Positions 49,801 through 61,554 of a stretch of DNA of 64,000 bases are shown here, piece after piece (position 1 is the first letter of the stretch; every line of letters begins with the position of its first letter). The notes under the pieces are model-generated. The model saw only the letters and a list, made by a program, of their open reading frames with translations. It was not told where the DNA came from and ran no database searches. The DNA is taken from the NCBI RefSeq assembly GCF_030463565.1, contig NC_134656.1, positions 6,682,501-6,746,500 of the forward strand, given 5' to 3'. This DNA comes from Pelecanus crispus. Its lineage: Eukaryota; Chordata; Aves; Pelecaniformes; Pelecanidae. Both the position numbers and the translations under genes were made by a program.

Positions 49801-52800
49801 GAGAAGCTGCATTCAGTGGCATTTGGTTTAGGTTATAGCAGGAAATTCTGCATCTGGGCCCTTTGTCTCAGATTTTCTGCTTTGATGCCCTGAACATACC
49901 ATAGCCATTGCTTAACTCAGAGCTGCTGCTGCAAAAAGAGTTAAAAATAAAAATTCTTCCTTTTCGGGCTGCTTGTAACAAAATACTCAAGTAGAGGATG
50001 TTCCTAATCAGGAGTCCTTTCTGAACAGGCTTTTGCTTCAGCAGGAATCTTCCAATAGGACTGTTTCCTCTTCTGAAATATTTCAGAACTGGGGACGCTG
50101 AGTAAGCTCTAGTTCCTTTGCTGGCTACACTAGTTACACAGAAGCAGACCATCAGCTCTAGTGGTCACAGAATGATCCATTTTAATGATGCAAGTAACCT
50201 GCAATAAAAGAACATAATAGGATGCCACATGGATATGGACATTGAGAGAAGCAACAAATGGGACACCTGACTGGACCATAAACACATTTTAAAGAGAGAG
50301 CAGTGAAAGAAAAGGTCATTAAAATATAGGCATAAGAGGAATAATGGCCAATGAAACTAAGAGGCTGTGCCATCACATTGCTCATATGTCTGCAGCTACC
50401 AGCAAGGAGAACTTCTATATTCAGCAATGTTGTGCTTTGGTCTTTGTTGATGGTACGTGTCCAGAGCTTGCTATTTCTTACCCCGCCTCCTCTGGTCCTG
50501 CACTTCCCAGGACCAATGGACAATGTTCGGAATCAAAGTCCACGGGATGGTAAATCACTTTCAATTGCTACTGTCGGATGCTGCCAGTGTCAGAGCTTCT
50601 GTTGCTCCTATCTACCAGGAGATGCGTTGTGGCAGTGAGACTCCCTGCAGCTCACACCGCCACCATCACTGTTTCCTAGGAGTTCTTCAGAGACTAGGCT
50701 CAGCTGCAGCACAGTGGCTTGGCACTTTTTCTTCCACGTGCTCTTGTGCTGAGCATGCACGTCACAGCATCTCACAGGGGAAGAAAGAACCAGCTGCTTG
50801 GGACCAGGACAGATTGGGTCAGCCAAGGAAGAGTGCTTCGGTGGACTAGTAAACATGTGCTGCAGCGCACCTTCAGTGGTCAAGCCTACGTTTATTGGTG
50901 CTGGTATCAGCAAATTCGTGCTGGTTACTCCGCTCTTGGGGAATTCCTCTTCTATGATCTACTATGTGTATTTTATCACAGGTAGCCTCCTGGGAGTTGT
51001 GTGTGTAAATGACCCAGTCAACCAGACTATACCCAGTCCTGGCAGAGCATGCTGGGGAGCTGGAGTGACAGCGCACTGAGGATGCAGTAGATGTGGTTGG
51101 GCCTGCCAACCGGGGATTGTCACAGTCTGACAGCAGGGAGCTGGGCTGCCTTTCTGAGCCATGAAAATACTGCCCTTGGTTAGGATGGTGACTTGTTTTC
51201 TGGCATTGTTGGCATCTGTACCAAATAGTTTTGTCATCATCAGTACTGTAATGTCTTGGCCTAGTGCACTGGTAACCCTTGTCTTTCCTGTGACCTTGGG
51301 GATGATTGCTTTTTGGCCTATTAGTGAATAAACTAATGAAAAGTGCTGTGATGTTCATATTGCAACTGAATTATGCAACAAATCCACGAAACCCTTCACT
51401 AGTTGATTTCAGTTTCTTCTTTACTTCGTAGGAGAAGACAGGAAACAGGTGATAAAGGTTAGAAACAGAAAAGGAACAGGACAAAGCAAACAACTCGCAT
51501 TTGTTCCTGGACCAGAAGTTTCTATCCAGATTTTCTACCACAAGTCCTCCATTGATAGTAAGTAATGGTGAACAGAAGCTGTAAGATAGAGAGGTCCATT
51601 TTCCTGCTATTGACAGCGTTAGGCGATGTCAGAAGAATATTAAATATGTAGGCCAAAATACTGCCCATTTCCTCAAGTTTACCTTTGGTGATGCCCTGGA
51701 GGAAGACTCTCTTCAGGAACAGGCCCAGGTATCCCCAAATCTGAAGGGCAGGGCATGGGGAGAAGGGAAAGATAAAGAGACAAAACCACTAGTCATCATC
51801 TGCTAAACACAACCTCCAGTAAAGATATTGTTCCTTTCCTGCAGAATTTTCCTGAATTTCTGCACAGAAATTCTGGCTCTTTTTAATGGAAATATTGTCC
51901 CGGCTCTCTCAGGCTGGGATTTAATTATTGAACAAAAGGGTTTTCCTCCCTGAAAAAAGTTTTTTTAGAAAAAAACATTCCATTTGAGTCAAACTGCAAA
52001 ACTTACATCTCAAAATAGTTCAAGAAATGTTTTCACTGTTTCAATTTTATGTTGTACTTGGGGAAAATGTTAATTATAACTTCATACTTTTGTTAGCGCT
52101 TTGAAAACCATAAACTACATGTTAAAATGAGCAAGAAATAATTCCATGTTCTTTAAAGGAGGGAAGCAAAAAATTTCAGGTGGTTTGAAACAGCATTTTG
52201 CTGTCCCCCTGCCCTGCCAAATTTTTGTTGAGCTGTTATGTTAAAACTAAGTAGTATTTTCTGATTTAAAAAAAGAAAAGAACATGCCAGAAGGTTCCTA
52301 AAAATCTCTGCCTGAGCTGCCAGGGCCACATCCCATGACCTTTTCATGGGATTGCATGTGGCGCTGGTAGCACGAACTGAGCAGGAACTGTCCACCCACT
52401 GCAATGAGGGAATGGTCAGGACACAGAAGAACATTAAACAAGATGTCGCAGCTCTGGGACATACAACACAGTTGTATGGGCAAGGCAGACATTCTTAACA
52501 GCTAAAGAAAAGTGAATTCAGAGCTGGAACATATCGATAGCACTGGGCCAGGCCTCAGGTGGGCCCTTTCTATTCAACTTCTCACAGGCAAGCATACCCA
52601 GGTCTCACCCATCTGGATTGGTAGTGTCCTCCTTAGTCTGGTAGTGTCCTCTTCTGCAGGTTGTACTATTTTAGACCTTATTAATACAGACTCTTCTGTC
52701 TTGTCACATCCAATGAGACAAATAATCCATCTACTTTGGTATCACCCAATTTCTGATACTTTTAGAAGGTATTTAATGCCCGCAGTGAACCTGGCCAAGT

Positions 52801-55800
52801 GCAGAATACCTTGAACAACAACAACAACAACAAAGATCAGCATGGTACGTAATTAACCTTCTTTAAAGGCTTAGTTAGAAACTCTTAGAGCCTTCTAGTT
52901 ACCATGTCTACTCTATTCAAACAGAAGGCAGCAAAGATTCGTTGCAGTGGCTCTAAACAGGATATGAACACAATTGAACTGTCAAGACATCAAAACAACA
53001 TATCAGCACTGGATACAAAAGCTATATCCATGGAGCCTGGGAAGATATTTAAAAAGAAAACCACAGTTACCTGCACTGAAATCTGGGCAGAATGAGTCCA
53101 GCTTCTGCATGATCTCAAAAGGCCTAAAATGTGCCTTTTACAAAAAACTCAGTTGCCACAGAAGGGCAGCACGGTCACAGACGGCAAGGGTCAAAGCTCA
53201 CTCAGGTGATGCCATCCAGTTCCTTACAGTACAACACCCACACCCAGTTGGCTGGAGCATCGCAGGCATTGCTGATGAGGAAAAGCCATCAACAGCTCAT
53301 CAAGCAATTGCCAGCAACATGATGTCCTCAGCATTGCAGCACGACAATGACATCAGCTGAACATGACAACTGAAACATAGGCAGGACGTTTCCTGCTAAA
53401 TCACATGGACCAGTTACTACACCATGCTTTTAGTTAATGGATAAGCACATAGAGAAGAGCATAAGACAAGAAAGAGGGTATATATCACATGCATTCTCAG
53501 AAAAACAGAAAAAGGTTGATAGATCAGTTGATCTGTATTTTTGAAGTAAAGCCAAGCTCATGAATGAAGCATATGGATTGGTACTAAATCAGGAAATTCA
53601 TTCTGCTTCTTGAAGTATTGTTTTCCTTCTGCCAGCCTGGGGGTGCGAAGACCAGTCCTACCTCAAAGGACATTTTCATCAGCCTACAAGAAGAAAAAAA
53701 ACAACCCTTCTGTTTCCTTACCAGAAGGGCAGCTTTGACAGCACTGCCCGTGAACATAAGGAGGTCTAATAAGAGCAAGATAGTAGCAAGCAGGTTCTCA
53801 GAGGAGTGCATGATAGGAAAGTTACTACTGGGAAACTTTTCCCTGGGCCAAGCCATGTTCATAATAGTTTGGAGAGTTCAATCATCTCTTTCATTTCCTC
53901 ACTGCTGCTGGCAGGACCACCAAAGAAAGGTGCTCAGATGATGAATGGGATGACCTAAGCCATTGTGAAAGACATAGGTCAGCATTACAGAATGACTCGA
54001 ACTGCATCACACAGCCTATGGTTGAAAAAAAGCTTGATAGGAGAAGGGTTCAATGAAAAAGGTTTTGCTAAGCTGTTCACCTTTAATAAACATTTCCCAT
54101 CTCTCTGTTTTTTTGTGAAAAGCTGTTTCAGTCCAGTGCATGTGTTTCTGAAATGCTACATACTAATATTTGAAGTCTGAGAACATTCAACAGATGTTAA
54201 AGTTGTTCCTTACAAATATATAAGTACTGCTCTGTAAATTAAACATTAATGCATAAACAACCAATTACTGTCTGCAACCCTGCTGCTTTAGACTGTGAGT
54301 GAACTCCATGTAGAAAAGGAGACCTCTAAGGAAAAGAGTCAGCCGTCTGCAGAAAGCAATTACCTGTCAGTAAGTGATATCTGTCCTTTTGAGTCCCTAT
54401 AAATCCCACTCTGTTACAGCAGGAGCATGGCAGACAGCTGCCATTCCAAAGAAAAAAAGATTGTATTTTAACTCTGGTTTTAGTCATTTGAGAATAGTTT
54501 GAGCTACTGCGTTATTTCTGCACTTTACCAAGTACAATAATCGCGCCCTATTCTGAACAAAATGTCTCTCCCTTTGTTGTAGATTAGTTGTATCGTAGGC
54601 TAGCAGAGACAGGTGACTGAACCAGTTGACAGTGCCTCAGAAAAGGACATTGGAACTTACGTGTTTCTGGGAGATGGCACAACTGTGATTAAAAACCTTG
54701 GGAGGGTTTGAAGAAAATCCGTTACTTGGGTTTTGCTTCATAGTATTCCCAGGAACTGAACTTTATCATCTTCCTTATCTGGTCCAGCAAAGCAAAGAGT
54801 GCAGCACTACTAATGATTTGTATTTCAGAAATATCAATGACAGAAAGCATTCACAAAGCATTTGTTAATACACCATAAAGTAAGGAGGAGAGACTTAACT
54901 GACCCAGGTATTTAACAGGCAGCTTCCAGCATTTTTCTACTACTACAACAAACTCATTATTGGATCTCGGCATATACATACTTCACATGTATAAAGCAGT
55001 TATTGCCTGCAAAAGATATACTGGACAGTAAAGGGTAAACTTTCCCTATTCACAGTTAAGAGCACTACCTTAATCTTTTATCTAGGCCTGCTTTTCAGTG
55101 GCACTTGATACAGGAGCTATACGAAACACTTCCTTGAATACATAAAGCCAGAGATCGAGTTACACATGATTGCAGATCTATGCTGCTAGTAAGACAAAAG
55201 CTCCTATATTACCTGGCACATGCCTGCTAAATTATTGAAGTGTCTCTTCAAACTGAATATATTCAGTGGATAATTAGTCAACAGAAGAAAATGGTCTCTT
55301 TTTACAAAGCTAACGTTGACAGGTATTGTATCTTTCATGCATTGTAACAAAAAGTATTTGCAGAACTGATGCAACACAAACATTTGGAATTGCTCTGCCA
55401 ATGCCCGAGTGTTCCCGAGGCGCGTGGCCCCCTTTGTGACACTGCCTCAGTCTCTTATGACCTTACAGGCAAGTCCTAAACAGGGTGAATTCCTTTTACC
55501 TAGTGTAGCCCTATCCCCGTTTCAGCAGCAGGTAACTGGTACCCATACATGGAGGCTCGCTTTGCATTTGAGGAACGAGCCTGATCAAAGTGAAATAGAG
55601 ACCCGTAAGACTGCCGCCAGCCCTGGGCCGTGCTAGCCTCTGCTGCCGCGTCAAGCGGGACCTACGGGGCAGTGCAGGCAGATCACTGCCACTTTTAATT
55701 CCTAACGCTTGTAGTTGTGATACCCCAGTGCGCCACTCCACTCCAGCAGCTCTATTTTCATGAGCTTGTTTCCTGCTGCAGATTCTTGGGAACACAGGCT

Positions 55801-58800
55801 ATTCCATGCGCACGCAGAACTTACCGCACAGTGAAAGTGCTAGCATCCGTCTGCTGAAACCACCACGGCCAGCCGGCTGATGTTACTTCGTTTATTCTGA
55901 CCTGGCAAGGGGAGAACAGTAGCAGTTCCCACACTAAAATGGCTGTCCTATTGCTGAGAGCAGTAGGATGGTCTCTGTACTGCCTGCATATAAACCTAAG
56001 CTTACCTGGAAATAAGAATAGAGGGCTTTCAGCTGTTTGATCATGAGCTGTAGGATGAAATACACAGTTCTACCAACTGCAAATCACAGCCTGAGGTGTG
56101 CAAAGACAACATTCCGTCACAATGCAGATAGCACTGCGGCTTTTTCTTTTCAAGTACGCCTGTCACCCAACATTAAGGGGACAGACAGGCTCTTTTAGGG
56201 ATCCTTGGCAGAATGATGACGGTGCTAAATTGTAGTTACAGTTAAAGCTTTATTTTCTAAACAGGATATTATGATTAGTACAGCACAGAATATACGATTG
56301 AAATGGCACAGGATTTCTATATGCAGAATCAATGTAGTACAATCTATAAGTAGCGTAATACAGAGTTTATAATACAGCTTAATTTATAATTTCTAATCAC
56401 CTGGACCGTCTGCAGATCGGGTCAGATCCTAATACCTGCTTCGCTGTATCAAGATACAAGCATAATCTAGACTTGAAAATCATATAAAAGAATACAAGTC
56501 ACTCAGTCCTCAGAGGAAGCAGACAAGGATGGAGGCATCCCTGGCCACCAGCACCTCCCAGGTCTCGCTGTCCAGCAGCAGTTTGGGTCCAAGTTCCCCA
56601 CTTTGGGCTTCCGACTGCTTGATTTTACAGCCAGTGCTCCGGGTGCTGTTACGCTTCCCTGTTCTGTGGTGGGGTCATCAACACCTGGCTGGCTGGGTGC
56701 CTGGGACCTTCAAGGCCAGCAAGGAAGGGAGTAATCGGCCTGGCGCCCAGGAATCCTGAAGCCAGCAGGGAGGGGGAGAGGAAATCTGTTTGGTTTGTCT
56801 ACTTGGTTCACAGGACCTTCAGGGCCTGATAATGAGGGAAAGGGAATAATAAATGACCCGCTCAGTCACACAGAACGGCTGCTTACCTTACAAAATGGCA
56901 TTAGTTACGCTAACCATGTTACCAGGGGTCGGGAGCAGGGGCTACCAGTCACATATGCCCCAGGGACAAAATAGGTACATGAGGTAAATAAGCAATTTAA
57001 AAACATATTCAGATCTTATAATTCCAGACTATCTATCCTTTTCATTATCTGGTGCATTTCCCAGCTTTGAAAGTGAAAATAAAAAAGACATTGCACTTCA
57101 AATTTTTGGAAAAAAGTGCCCTTGTTTTTAAGTAGCTTATCACTGAGCTTACCTGTCTGGTTTTTAGTGAAGTATTTTTATTGGTTTTTTTTTTTTCTTT
57201 CTTCCTTCAAGAAATCCAGTTTAGAAAAAAAACCCCAAAAACTCTAGAGTTGCTTACCAGTTTTAAACCTAGTCTCCTACAATGGCTGTATGAAAACTAG
57301 TTTAAGTTATTAAGATTTGTCTTAGAAGGCAAAGTTAGTAGCCAATAGTCGAGCTCATACGCTAACTCATTCAGCTCCACCCTCACTTAATTCTAAACTC
57401 TTAAAATGTCTGGCCCCCAAACATGCTACCAACACCTTTGATACTGCCTAGATCCCCAAAACTCAGGCAGCCATACAGCTGTCCCTCTGAGCACCCAAAA
57501 AACCATCTCATAGTTTGTTCTAAAAAGGTCTCGGTTTACACGTCTGGATAGGTATCATGTACACTCCCATAGAACTGAAGTATTTCCATCTTGTATGTAT
57601 CTTCATCCATTCTCTGAGTATTCGTGGAGCCAAGCGTGCAGCAGCCCGGGCTGCAGGGAAAGCTCTGGTAAAGCAGCCATCGATGCTGCCATCTCCTGGC
57701 ATAACAGGGGATTTACAGCAACAGCTTTAAATGGCACATTTTGGAGCATTTTGTGCACACTGCCAACTGCTAGCGTAGAAAATTTTATTAGGGAATTGGT
57801 TTTATTCTGAATTTGTTCCATTCATTATCTTGTGTTGCAGCACTAGATGATGATTCTCACCTGGCTGGTTAGCCGAACAACCTAGGGAAATGTTAATATA
57901 TAGTGAATAGCCATCAAAACTTTCTGGAAGCAAGGTAAGTTAGTCTTACCCCGGGCTGCAAATGACATTTAGCTAGCAAATCTGGAGATGTAACAACTTA
58001 GCAGCATAAATCTTAACTCTTCATTTTGCCCTGGTTCATGTCTGCAAACAGCAACACCAGAAAAGCAAACAAGAAATGTGGCTTCTATCATTTAAAAAAG
58101 ACCAGATAGTGGAAACCTTTTGAGAGTGGTTTGACACAATTCCTTATAGTGGACAGTTGCCCAAACGCCTCATCTGCAGACAGCACTTAATCGCAATTAA
58201 ATTGAACCAGGTCTAAGCAATAGTTTTATTGATGTTTCCCACACACACCTAGCCCCACCTCCATCCCAAATCCATACTTCTCTGGAGAATGACTCAAACT
58301 GACCTGTTTTCCTAGGAGCTAGGCTGGAGTACTCACCAATTCAGTTACTGCATTTCATCTGACAGATGGTAAATTAAGATACTCTGCCTGACTGCTTGCT
58401 ATTGCGCAAACACACCTTGCTTTCATTTGTGAAAGGCTTTAGCAAACTTTTTGTCAATTGCTTCATTTTCCAAAACACACTTTATTAAACCAACATGCAA
58501 GACCACTGACATGTGAGACTAGCAGGAGGAAGGTTAAGATAACTTATCTGAAAATGTTTATAAAATGTCCCCATTTTGTGAGGCTTAACTGAGTTGCTCT
58601 TTATGCCAAAGATTATTGTTCTGCAATAAAACACAAACATTGACAGCAAACTTAAAAAAAAAAATGAAAACAAGTTATTTTATAAATCTAGCATTCCTAT
58701 GGTTAGCTTTGTGTACACACGTTAGAATCTTACATTCTACTTCTTTTTTTTTTTTTTTTTGAGGAGGTAACTCCCATAGAATAGCAAGTTAATACATTTC

Positions 58801-60189
58801 CAGAATGTGCGCTAACGCTTATTTGTGTGTGAATAAGCTCTCACTACATGTTTGATGCTTGAAGGGGTACAGCTGTGTGTACTTTACAAGAGAACCTCAC
58901 AATAATTCCAGGGAGGAGTAAATTGCTAATGCATTCTCTTAACTTTGGTAATGGAAAACAAATCAGTTCAAAGTTTGACTGTCCTCCTAATAGAATATAT
59001 CTAATGTGCACAGCAACGCAATGGAAAATATGCCCTTCTAGAATTAGTCTGAACAATTAATGTGATGACTAAATAATTCTGAAACCTCGCTGACAAAGAA
59101 ATTGATTCCAACAGGAGAATAAGGACTCATATTAATATAAAACTGTATTACCAAACAAGAGAACTTACCAGTGCTGGCTTCATAATGAAAATATATTTTG
59201 GCCAAAGTTAGTATCCAGTTAAGTAGGTGCAACTCCATTGGATCCAGCAGAAACGTACCTGCTGAACTGGAGTGAATCTATTTTCTCATCACTCATTCAC
59301 ATTGTTAAGTATTTAAATAAAGAAACAGATTTTTTTTAAAACAAGAAACAGATGATACATTCCACTCTTCCCTGTTTGTACCAGTGGGAGCTCTGCACAC
59401 AAGAGATTAGATTTCCCCCCCACCCCCCATCAATGATCACACACACTTAACCTTTAGCCTGCAATTGCTTGGTGGCATTCATTTGACTGGGGAGACTGGA
59501 AAAATGTGCTAACAACCAAAGATTACAGCATAACAATCACAACCTTTAAAAATAAAATTCAACAAAAACAAAAGAAATGTTTGAGCAAATGACCAGCTAT
59601 TGATTTAACTGCTGGGAACTCTTCCCTGTCTTAAAGAAAACAAATGGTCCATGAATGTGAAATCTAAAACCATGTAAAACAGAATTAGCAAGAAAAAAAC
59701 CTAACTTGAGAAATAAAACCCAGAACAGAGCATCTCTGAACAGCAGCAGAGTATATTTCATGGACTTTCCTCAACTATACAACTGTACCAAACAAGAAAT
59801 ACACACCCAACGAAAACTGATGAACACCACAAAGAGTCTGAAGTTAAAGGACCAGTAGGCTATAGAGAGTTTGAAGATAACATGATTCATTTGTACTAAA
59901 GATGAATTGTCAGATGTTTGGCTGTTGAGATAGCAAGGAACTTGATTCATTCTCATAAAACAAAAGGCCTTTCACACTAGTCCTCTTAATTCTTTGATGC
60001 AAAACCACAGGAATCATTCATAATGAAATAGCAACTGGAAAAAGCATTAGATTTCCAGCTCAAGCAGCTGGAGAAAAAGTACTTTACTTTCAGAAAACAT
60101 ATCTGAATTACAGTGAAAGGACAAGAAGCTGCTTTTAGAAGTGAAGCACACCACCTTGCCCATGTTATTATAACAGAACTTTTGAATAT
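46816..60189. other. Intergenic region between RAE1 and RBM38
   Basis: About 13 kb with no gene of known family. Features seen are an A run at about 47489-47502, a CAA repeat at 52814-52834, T-rich tracts (57187-57196, 58743-58760) and many short open frames. Two minus-strand segments at 51522-51740 and 53722-53862 look exon-like and are discussed under findings. An AT-rich stretch at 56220-56480 is unexplained. Confidence 0.55.
52814..52834. repeat. CAA trinucleotide repeat
   Basis: About six to seven CAA units in tandem. Non-coding. Confidence 0.85.
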
Positions 60190-60210
60190 AAAAAAGCATT
60201 TACTAAAAAT

Positions 60211-60324
60211 TTTATTTGAAATGTAGCATGAATCCATAACCATAAGTGTTACAACATACAGTTTTACAGAGAATTTGTACAATATGACAGGTATTTCTAT
60301 ACATGCGCCTCCCCCGTTTTTATT
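60211..60324 (-). terminator. RAE1: Candidate distal poly(A) signals AATAAA of RAE1 (two)
   Basis: Two canonical AATAAA hexamers on the minus strand at 60319-60324 and 60211-60216, in AT-rich sequence beyond the RAE1 stop codon. Confidence 0.45.
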
Positions 60325-61110
60325 TAGTCAATATCAAACCACCAATAGTTAAACAGGAATAATAAGCATTCACTTCTAAAAAGAAAACTTTGGCATGTAT
60401 ACAACTAGTTAGTTAAAAGTAAACAGTGGTAGATTCAAGTCAGAAAGAGACCCACTTGTTTTGTTTCACAGCGTTTTTCATCAGGATGAAACTCACCAGC
60501 ACTATTTTCTAGTTAATACAAAAATGAGTACTTTTTTTCAGTCCAGAAACCCCTGTTAAGGGACAAAAACATATTCAGAGAGATGCAAAAGAACCCACTT
60601 TTAACTCTGAAAGGTGTCAGTTTTAAAGCAGTTTAGGCCACAAGTATTTTACACGCATTGGTTTGGTCATGAACAAAACAAACCATTTCATGGTTTGCTC
60701 ATATTATTGAACTGTGTATCATTTGGCACAACTGACAATTTCTCCTTTGGACTAGAATAAGCACGAATACCATTGGCTCAAAAGTCATGTCCATTGCTGA
60801 AGTGTAAGAAAAAAACTGAAGCAGAATTTGCACTGTGCCCATCTTCTGTCTTGAGTTTCCGTCACTGCTGTTGGCCACTTATATACCTACCAAATTCATC
60901 CAAGAAAGAGGGAAAGCAATTTGCAAGGCATTTCTTCCTGGCATACAGCAGACAATATTTCCATTTTAAAAATCAGAAAGCAATGAAAGAACCCCTGAAT
61001 AATAAGTAATAATAAGCCTCCTTTGAGAAGAATTACTTGCAATTCTTGAAGTACTTACAAAAAAATACAGTATTTAAACAGCTTCTCTGGAACTATTGTA
61101 ATTAACATAT

Positions 61111-61116
61111 TTTAAT
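61111..61116 (-). terminator. RAE1: Candidate proximal poly(A) signal ATTAAA of RAE1
   Basis: ATTAAA, the common variant hexamer, on the minus strand about 350 nt past the stop. Confidence 0.4.
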
Positions 61117-61467
61117 GTAGTACTAATAAAATAAATCCATAGATACAAATGGTTGTACTTCTAAGCAGAAATATTTAACTCAGATTTAGATTTTGCTGCA
61201 ATTTCATTATTGCTGTGGAACAGACAGTGGTTAAGTCACGTGAATACTAACCTCTCTTTCTTATACACATCAGAATATCTAATTTGAAAAACTGTTCTCC
61301 AGTGAGTCAGAACACACTTAATGTAATTTTTAGAGTTCCTGCTAAATGTTAGCGATCCAAAGTTGACTGAACCGTGGTGTAACAGAGCACAAATGGCAGA
61401 AGAGCAGTGGAGTAGAGGCAGGAATGGCAGAAAAACCGTAGAGTAACACAAGTCAGACTCATACTCA

Positions 61468-61554
61468 CTACTTCTTATTCCTAGGCTTTAACTCTTCTGC
61501 TGCATTTCGCAGAAAAATGTAGTTTTTCTTTTGTGGATTATAAAATTCATGACC
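61468..61554 (-). CDS. RAE1: RAE1 terminal coding exon
   Basis: 87 nt after a TTTTTAG acceptor. It encodes [16 protein letters not shown] to the C-terminal KPRNKK and ends in TAG at 61468-61470, immediately followed by TGA. It is too short for standard ORF cut-offs. Confidence 0.95.
   Translation of the reverse strand, partial: GHEFYNPQKKNYIFLRNAAEELKPRNKK

Larger units (their letters stand above)
60190..61467 (-). other. RAE1: RAE1 3'UTR, end uncertain
   Basis: AT-rich sequence after the RAE1 stop codon. Minus-strand poly(A) signals are ATTAAA at 61111-61116 (about 350 nt after the stop), AATAAA at 60319-60324 and AATAAA at 60211-60216. I place the long end near 60190, but the short form is equally possible from sequence alone. 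Confidence 0.5.

Noticed and set aside
46816-60189. Search for a humanin-like mitochondrial insert or SPO11 exons near RAE1
   Set aside because: No mitochondrial rRNA-like sequence and no topoisomerase VI-like motifs were seen. SPO11 is expected beyond 64000.
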